64,000 bases of DNA from Scalesia atractyloides. Taxonomy: Eukaryota > Streptophyta > Magnoliopsida > Asterales > Asteraceae. The position numbers and the translations under genes were made by a program. The notes under the pieces were generated by a model, which was not told the origin of the DNA, searched no databases, and saw only the letters and a program-made list of their open reading frames with translations. The stretch spans positions 102,572,411 to 102,636,410 of the forward strand of contig CAMTDV010000030.1 in NCBI GenBank assembly GCA_947069175.1, written 5' to 3'. Shown in pieces: positions 55,989-64,000 of this stretch (its first letter is position 1; each line of letters starts with the position of its first letter).

Positions 55989-57463
55989 TGTCACAGTCCC
56001 CAATCCCACCTTGAGAGCGAGAGCCGTGAACCAATCAAGTGGTACCGGTGTTTATTAAATACGCAGCGGAAAAATTATTAATCAGGACCGTAGTTAGGAA
56101 ATAATTTCAAGAGTTGTAAAACACCAAATTTTTTTATTAATAAACAAATGGGTTTAAACCCGTAGTTCATTTAAATGTATTTATAGGGATAAATCCAAAT
56201 AAATAAAATACAATTTCTTCTTTTATTCAGGTAATTATAGCCACTTCATTTAAGTCTTCAGTGCTCCATAGCTGGCTTCTATTATTTTCACAGTAGGATA
56301 CCTGAAACGCGTTTTGAAAATATTTTATCAGCAAGAAATACTGGCGAGTGCAGTCTAGTTTAATCGAAACAAATTTTATTTATACTTTATAGCATTGAGG
56401 AGCATCCGCATTTACAATGTTTATATCTACACAATTACTCAATCAGTACTGTCAATCCTGACTTGTGGGTCATATTACTTTGGGCCCTGTCACCCAACAG
56501 TAACGGTTCCTGTCACATTCCCGTGACTTTGGACTAGCAATGTATACAAACCCCAACATACCGGCAGTAATTGTAGAATACATATACTCAATCACTGTTA
56601 AGTATAATTAAAATATTTGAGGTTTTGGTAACACATTTTGACTCACAAAAAGATTTACAAAAAGAGAATGTACTCGCCTGGTAATTTTAGGGTCTAACTA
56701 CAGGCCTCCTGGTATAATCTTGGGTATAGCTCCTGAGCTCTTAATAATATATTTAATGCACTCGTGTTAAGTATAATAACCCAAGTCACTTTAACCGTAC
56801 TATCCGTGACAGAACTTCAACATTCGTAGTCAGACAGAGCCTTGACATGCGTTGGCGATTCTAGATCAAGCAGTAGAATAATAAATTAGTGATCCGAGAT
56901 TAAAACACGTAAAACAGTGCAGGGCTTTGGAGTATTATGGAGGTGAAATTAAAAAAATATTGACTATATAAAAGAAAGAGAGAAAGAGACGAGAGATGGG
57001 GCAGAGAAAGAATGAAAAGCTCATGTTCTGTTTATACTGAACAAAACTTGGTGCTCACGAAAATGAGATTCCTTCAAATCTTGAAATCATACACGTATTC
57101 ACAACTCTACACGTACACATTAGCATTAAATATTAGTTTTTATTATTTTATTATTATATATTATAATTTATTAAACTGCTCAACTTATTTATCGTTTATA
57201 ACTTCTAAATTATGACGTTTTATAAAACAATGAATATGTCTTTAGAACGAGAATATTTTTATCTACATTTTGACCTAAGTTTCATTAAAAACGGAGTAAG
57301 TTGAATTATAATGTATTATTATAATTTTTAAACGGTTCCTATACTCGTCTAAACACATCATATTTCTAACACGCAACTTACTCGTGATCTACCAGTTTAA
57401 TAATATAAATTTCTATATACATTATTTTAAATTTTTATAAATAAAAATTTTGGAGATGTTACA
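55989..57463 (-). repeat. LTR of the 7-kb element (left copy)
   Basis: Starts TGTCACAGTCCCC and ends GGAGATGTTACA. It aligns over its length with 61508-63015. Confidence 0.92.
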
Positions 57464-60400
57464 TCCTCCCCACTTTGTTTTAAATCTCGTCCTCGAGATT
57501 CACTGAAATATAGAGGAATACTTTTAGCTTATCCCTGATCCTTCCTTTGATTCTACTTTACTTTGACGGGAACTATTCTCTATGATTTGAGATTCTTATC
57601 TTTATAATGAAGATGAAATTACTCTTATTAACAAAGTTTTTTTAGATGTTTTGTGTCTTGGCACAACTTTTAGTTACATGTTTCCAAATGCATTGAAAAT
57701 ATCAAGATTCCTATACTTTCGATGGCGTCTCAATTTATAGGGTTCCCGTCGTTTATCTTGTCACACGAGTTACGAGACGGATGATCAAACGAAATAGTGT
57801 TTGATATCGGAATTATAGACGTCTACGAGAGACTCCTGGTAAATAATTATTGTTGACACAGGGTTCATGATTTATCCCTAATTGTTAATTATTATGGTCT
57901 TTGGATTTCCTTATAGATATACAAATCTATATAATCATGTATTCCACATACTGTAATATACATACCATTCATAAAGTCAATGTATTCAACAAATTCATAT
58001 TTCCAAAAATAGGTCAGACATCAGGTCATGGTACTATTTAGGGAACTTCATAACATATACCCCATCTTACCCGGTCTCGCCGGAGAGGTAACCCCATCTT
58101 ACCCGGACAAACCAGAGAGCCTACCGCACCATACCCAGTCTTGCCGTAGAGGTAATTATCATAGTATTTCCCATAAATAGAACTCTAGTTCATGATTTTA
58201 AAAATACATCATATATTATGGCTTGTATCAAGAAACAAGGAAATTAGTATTCTCATGATCGATCATATTCTAGAGCCGAGTAGTACTAATAAACAAGAAA
58301 TAACAGTGGCCAGGTGTTATTGCTTATTTATCATACTTGCACTGTTCTATTTATCATCCTCACGGCATACCAACACCCATCACACTTTATCTATGCAAGT
58401 AATTAGCTTTTATCGAAACTTTATACTAAGGCATTTTTTCCTTAGGTTCAAGTCTAAATACTATCATGCGTGTTATTAGTAAATATCAATGTCCTAACTC
58501 TTTTGTTTAAGCATATATATGGTTGTGATTTCTTTGGAAAATGGACTTCTGATAAAAATATCATTTGTCTCCACTACTACTATGGCTAGGTTTATTGTGA
58601 TGAGGATGTTTATAGTTAACTTTATTCATGCTTATACAACATTAGATTCATTCGCAAGGAATGTTTTATTCAAACATACAGTATTTTTATAACACGTTTC
58701 ATGATTCATCTTTATAATGACTTAATGCTTTATATGAATTACCAGTGATATATATATATATATATATGTTTATCTACAGAAGATATTTGATTATTATATC
58801 GTGTATACCATCAAGAAACTCTATTATTTATACGCATATACATGTATATTTATTATTTAGAATTATAGAATTTCAAATCTTTTGTTAATATCATAACTTA
58901 CATAATGATACTAAATTATTTTGTAATATCTTTCACTTATACAAATCCAACTATATAACCGATGGTACCAGTTATCAAGCCTATTCACATACTTTATTTA
59001 CCCTTTTATAAAAAGTAATAGTATATTGGAACAACTTTCTTTTAAATTAATTGAATATAATATTCGGGAATAAAAGTTTAAAGAAATAAATTTATTAAAA
59101 TATAAACTTTCTTGATTCATGTGAACAATTTCACTAGTGGGTTGAACCATATTAGTATTAAATCTTAACTCTTATGTTATATTATTTATTCAAATAAGTA
59201 TTACAGTAGGTAATGCACAGGTTGGCGTTTCTAAAGTTTGATTCTAAACACATTAGATAATTAAGTAATATACATGTATTAGAACATACATATATAGTAA
59301 ACATTTATATATAAGGTGGTATTATATCTCAATTAAATTGTACTACGTATATTTTAAATTTAACTAGTGGAATTCACCGTGCTATGCGACGAGTAATCAA
59401 CCATTATCAGTTTGGATCGTCAGGGTACTGGTTCAACACTTGTATAAGTTATAAAAGAAACTACTTTATTTAGAATAAAACTTCTTTTTTTTCTATACCG
59501 ATATGTCGAATAAAAATTTTGAACACAATAGACTTCACATAAATGTTTACAAAAATGTAACCGTTTGTCTACAATTTGACTATAAAATATTAATTTGTTT
59601 TAAAGTTTTATCTTTGGTAGAAATAATCATTTTTTTTCACCACCACTACTCTTAATAAAATAATGTGTCCAAAATGGAAAGGAAATAAATTACATGACCA
59701 AAGTATCAACTTCTCTGGCATAATTATATGTTAACAATGGATATATATATATATAATGATATAAAAGTCAATTTTTTTAATTAACTAAATATAAAATGTT
59801 AAGTTAATAACTTGAAGGAGTATAGAAAAGTTTTAACTTGGTTCTACACAAATATATTGAAAAACCTTTTTAATTGGTCCCCTTCTTTTTTTTTTATAAA
59901 ATGTTATAACATTTACTATATTTGTTTATATAGTTTTAGATAAATGTAAAATAATTAATAGTATCTTCGAATATTATACTATTATAAATATATTTAATAC
60001 ACTAGTAATAATTAGTGGGATTCACCCGCGCTATGCTGCGGGAATTCGCTCAGTATAATTTGGTTCGTTAGGTTACCAATACTCGCTATAGAGATCAAAA
60101 GAGAAAACCTAAAACATAAAGTAAGATATACCCACAAACTTATCGACACGTGTTTTATGCCCATTGTCAAAAAGGTAACGGTACGTGTTTATCATTGATG
60201 AAAAACCCATAAAAATATCAGTATTACTTTCAATAATTCCGATACTGGTACCCATGTTGGTTGGAATCATTTAGGTTCTTCACAATACCATACGACACGG
60301 GTGTTCACTACAACTTCCGATACCGAAAAATAGTTTATTATAAACATGTGTTTCAAACTAAAAATATTTATCTAGCTCGACATGATTTTAAATAAAACTT

Positions 60401-61507
60401 ATATCTAAACGCATCCATCCAAATACGCACACCTTATATTTTAAAACCTATATTAAAATTAATTATAGAATCAAAATAATATAGCTAAAAACCAATTTTC
60501 ATCACAATTAACTCTCAAAATACAATGTTTTTTTTTTCTATCAGTTTTTAAAAGAGAATATATTTATCTATATATTTATTATTTATATAAATCTTCTAAT
60601 CTTATTAATATTACATTATGAAATGTATGTAGTAAATAGTTCAGAATATGTACGCATTTTAAGAAAATTTCAATTACTTTCATTTTATCGATTAAAATAA
60701 AATATTTGTAGAGTTTAACCATTAAACCTTCATATGACTTTCCGTTTTACGTGAGTTCTAAGATTTTAAATTTAATAATAATAATAATAATAATAACAAT
60801 ATCTTAAATGAAATTTTTACTAAGCAATTTCTTTTCTAGTATATAGAAAAATATTATTATTCACAACTATAGCTGATAAGGTTAACCAATCTTATAAGCA
60901 TATTTTATACTTTATTTGACCATAAAACTTTTAGTACGTATACGCACATGATTACAATTCCAACAAAGTTGTTTTATTATGTTTACGTAATTTAGAATTA
61001 GCTTCACCTTTATCTTCTTTTGTAGGTATTTACAGGTTGCCATATACATATTTATTTTACTACAAATTTTAGCTTCACAAAAAAAATATTTTTCTATTAA
61101 CCAGTGATAAGTTATAGGAAAGATTCACCCCTAGTACTTTAATATAGTAAAGTACTTATAAATATAGACATAAATAAAATCCTACAACTCTAGTATATAG
61201 GAATATACTAATTAGGCTCCGGTAGAAATATTTAACTTACATTAAAAATTACACAATTGATTTTATTATTTAACATTTTTTTTGTATATATAATAATGTA
61301 TCTGCCTAGGTAGCCTATGGGTATGCTTAATCATATTGGTCATTCATACTGTGAACTCAAAACATAAAAATCATAATATAAATATTAACATTTACCTACA
61401 CATAATAACACATAAATTATCACATTATTTTCCTAACATAATGTTTAAGTTTTAGGTACTAAAAGAACACCTAAATGGCTTAAACCAGTGGCTCTGATAC
61501 CACCTTC
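57464..61507. other. Internal region of the 7-kb element, non-coding
   Basis: AT-rich. It includes (AT)n at about 58748-58770 and (AAT)n at 60773-60797. A 'cccatcttacccgg' word occurs twice near 58060-58110. A 'gtggaattcaccgtgctatgcgac' / 'gtgggattcacccgcgctatg' motif is repeated at about 59366 and 60014. No retroviral-type protein domain was found in any frame. Confidence 0.7.
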
Positions 61508-63015
61508 TGTCACAGCCCCCGACCCTACCCTGGGGGCAAGAGCCGTGAACCAGTCAAGTGGTAACGGTGTTTATTAAATACGCAGCGGAAAAATTATTAA
61601 TCAGGACCGTAGTTAGGAAATAATTTCAGAGTTGTAAAACACCAAATTTTTTATTAATAAACAAATGGGAAACAAATGGGTTTAAACCCGTAGTTCATTT
61701 AAATGTTTTTACGGGGATAAATCCAAATAAATAAAATACAATTTCTTCTTTTATTCAGGTAATTATAGCCACTTCATTTAAGTCTTCAGGGCTCCATAGC
61801 TGGCTTCTATTATTTTCACAGTAGGGTACCTGAAACGCGTTTTGAAAATATTTTATCAGCAAGAACTACTGGCGAGTGCAGTCTAGTTTAATCGAAACAA
61901 GTTTTATTTATACTTTACAGCATTGAGGAGCATCCGCATTTACAATGTTTATATCTACACAATTACTCAATCAGTACTGTTAATCCTGACTTGTGGGTCA
62001 TATTACTTTGGGCCCTGTCACCCAACATAACGGTTTCTGTCACATTCCTGTGACTTTGGACTAGCAATGTATACAAAATCCCAACATACCGGCAGTAATT
62101 GTAGAATACATATACTCAATCACTGTTAAGTACAATTAAAATATTTGAGGTTTTGGTAACACATTTTGACTCACAAAAAGATTCACAAAAAGAGAATGTA
62201 CTCGCCTGGTAATTTTAGGGTCTAACTACAGGCCTCCTGGTATAATCTTGGGCATAGCTCCTGAGCTCTTAATAAAATATTTAATGCACTCGTGTTAAGT
62301 ATAATATCCCAAGTCACTTTAACCGTACTACCCGTGACAGAACTCCAACGTTCGTAGTCAGGCAGAGCCTTGACATGCGTTGGCGATTCTAGATCAAGCG
62401 GTAGGGTGTCCATACAACACACGACAGAACTCCAACGAACATAGTCTGGCAGAGTCTAGACATGTGTTGGCGATTCTAGATCGAGTATTATGGGGGTGAA
62501 ATTAAAAAAATATAGGCTATATAAAAGAAAGAGAGAAAGAGACGAGAGATGGGGCAGAGAAAGAATGAAAAGCTCATGTTTTATTTATACCGAACAAAAC
62601 TTGGTGCTCACGAAAATGAGATTCCTTCAAATCTTGAAATCATACACGTATTCACAACTCTACACGTACACATTAGCATTAAATGTTAGTTTTTATTATT
62701 TTATTATATATCTTATAATTAATTAAACTGCTCAACTCATTTATTGTTTATACCTTCTAAAATATGACGTTTTATAAAACAATAAATATGTCTTTAGAAC
62801 GAGAATATTTTTATCTACATTTTAACTTAAGTTTAATTAAAAACGGAGTAAGTTTAATTATAATGTATTATTATAATTTTTAAACGGTTCCTATACTCGT
62901 CTAAACACTTCATATTTCTAACAGGCAACTTACCCGTGATTTACCAGTTTAATAATATAAATTTCTATATACTTTATTTTAAATTTTTATAAATAAAATT
63001 TTTGGAGATGTTACA
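61508..63015 (-). repeat. LTR of the 7-kb element (right copy)
   Basis: 1,508 bp. It differs from the left LTR by scattered changes and by a local ~85-bp tandem duplication around 62335-62485 ('acagaactccaacg...gttggcgattctagatc' occurs twice), where the left copy has other sequence. Confidence 0.9.
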
Positions 63016-63020
63016 GTTCC

Positions 63021-64000
63021 GGTACAAACCATATGTATCATACAAACCGTGAGAACAGATCTTAGCACTTAAAAAAAATTAAATTAGCACATACCGAAAT
63101 AATACATACATAAAAGTAGCACTTTTGAATTATATTAGTACATGAAAATTAATCAAGATAATTGATTTAGCACAAATGTGAATGATGTCAGCACTTTTCT
63201 TTATGAAAAATTATATACGCACATTGAAAACAAAAAGAAGATCCAAATAAAGAATAAATTACTTGTTATCACAATTATAGGGAATTCAATATAATTGTAT
63301 TATTTAGGTTATTATTTTATTATTTCTCTATAATTGGTTGGTTTCGATATGATATTTTTTAAATGCTTCTTACAGTTTGTATACGAAATGTGGTTTGTAT
63401 TTGATCCAACTCCTATGGTAAATTTCAGAGTTTAATTGCTATTTTAAAGGGTGATGTTAGATTTGTAATTTCATGTTCAAAAAGCAAAAAGTAATTTAAA
63501 AAGCCAGGTTTTTATGGGTTTTGAAAAGCAACTTTTTAATTTTTTTAACTTATTGACTTTTACAAAAAAAAAAAAAAAAAACCAACAAGTCATTTTCAAA
63601 CTCAATCTTAAATAGCCTCTAAAGAGTGTTTAAATGTTAGAGAAGTGGTGTGGTTAAAACTAAACATTCTAGTCCTATTTATACTTACTTTGAGAGTTAG
63701 AGAATGGTTAGAATGGTAAATAATCGGTTTCAAACGACTATATTAATGTTAGGAAACGGTTTCTAACAATAATAATTTGAATTTCATGCCTACCGGATTT
63801 GTACCCGGTTACAGGTTTACCCGTAGTCGCTCATACCCGAACTGGTTCCACTATGTTTTCTTATAAATACCTATACATGAATCTGGTTCATACCCAGCTT
63901 TTCCTAATACCCAGATACGGTTATACCTGATTGGGACTTACCCAGTTTCTACCCTGTTCCTGGTACGGTCCAAAACCCGTTTTGTGCACCTCTAACACCG
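63021..64000. other. Intergenic end of window, with a probable hAT terminus
   Basis: AT-rich with a poly(A) run at about 63564-63583. From 63785 the sequence turns into TACCCGGTT/ACCCGTT-rich text ending 'gtgcacctctaacaccg' at about 63983-63999, matching the inverted hAT start TAGAGGTGCAC. The other terminus was not found. Confidence 0.5.

Larger units (their letters stand above)
55989..63015 (-). mobile_element. Non-autonomous long-LTR gypsy-type element (LARD-like) with 5-bp TSD
   Basis: A 7,027-bp element with LTRs of 1,475 bp (55989-57463) and 1,508 bp (61508-63015) and the perfect 5-bp duplication GTTCC (55984-55988 and 63016-63020). Minus orientation is shown by the Met primer-binding site (TGGTATCAGAGCC on the minus strand, about 61490-61502) beside the right LTR and by a purine tract (AAAGTGGGGAGGA, minus strand) beside the left LTR. 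The 4-kb interior is AT-rich with no gag or pol, so mobilisation would need proteins from a relative. Terminal style resembles Tekay/Del-type gypsy LTRs. Confidence 0.92.

Noticed and set aside
57012..57215. 67-codon ORF, similar to 62490-62726
   Set aside because: Same sequence in the two LTRs of the 7-kb element; no coding evidence.

Overview
This is nuclear DNA of a flowering plant. Genes have many small GT-AG exons, the protein families are plant-specific, and the space between exons is packed with plant transposons (hAT and Mutator-like MITEs, Ty3/gypsy and Ty1/copia LTR elements, tRNA-derived repeats). The repeat style suggests a eudicot, perhaps an asterid such as Asteraceae; that placement is impression, not proof.

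Layout. (1) 1-4.5 kb, minus strand: a two-exon serine acetyltransferase (SERAT) gene. Its last exon is represented twice, by an intact 3' part (433-738) and a second copy (951-1425) riddled with single-base losses in homopolymers, which looks like an unpolished assembly overlap. (2) 6.7-15.9 kb, minus strand: an EFFECTOR OF TRANSCRIPTION (GIY-YIG / HRT) gene with a premature stop, a frameshift and a lost splice donor. Its first intron holds nested hAT MITEs and a 5-kb chromovirus (LTRs 10758-10978 and 15576-15796). (3) 18.9-24.2 kb, plus strand: a kinase with an N-terminal USP-like domain (SELMODRAFT_444075-like family), frameshifted in its penultimate exon. (4) 26.7-33.3 kb, plus strand: an intact ten-exon mitochondrial-type LpxA gene, with at least five of its nine introns carrying a DNA transposon. 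(5) 39.3-40.6 kb, plus strand: an R1-type MYB (SHAQKYF class) with a CCHC zinc knuckle and an EAR-like motif. (6) 41.7-64 kb: a repeat-dominated region with a solo-LTR-like block, a long near-perfect hairpin at 44.3 kb, a hAT element at 45.5 kb, a degenerate copia element (46572-54643) interrupted by a 2.77-kb solo LTR containing several tRNA-like modules, and a 7-kb non-autonomous LTR element (55989-63015).

The five genes do not form a pathway, but SERAT, ET, USP-kinase and MYB appear to follow the order of Arabidopsis At5g56760, At5g56780, At5g56790 and At5g56840 (from memory), so this looks like an ancient collinear block expanded by transposons. LPXA appears to be the outsider. Most insertions are supported by target-site duplications readable in the sequence. 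No CRISPR, operon or rRNA feature is present, as expected for a plant nuclear genome.
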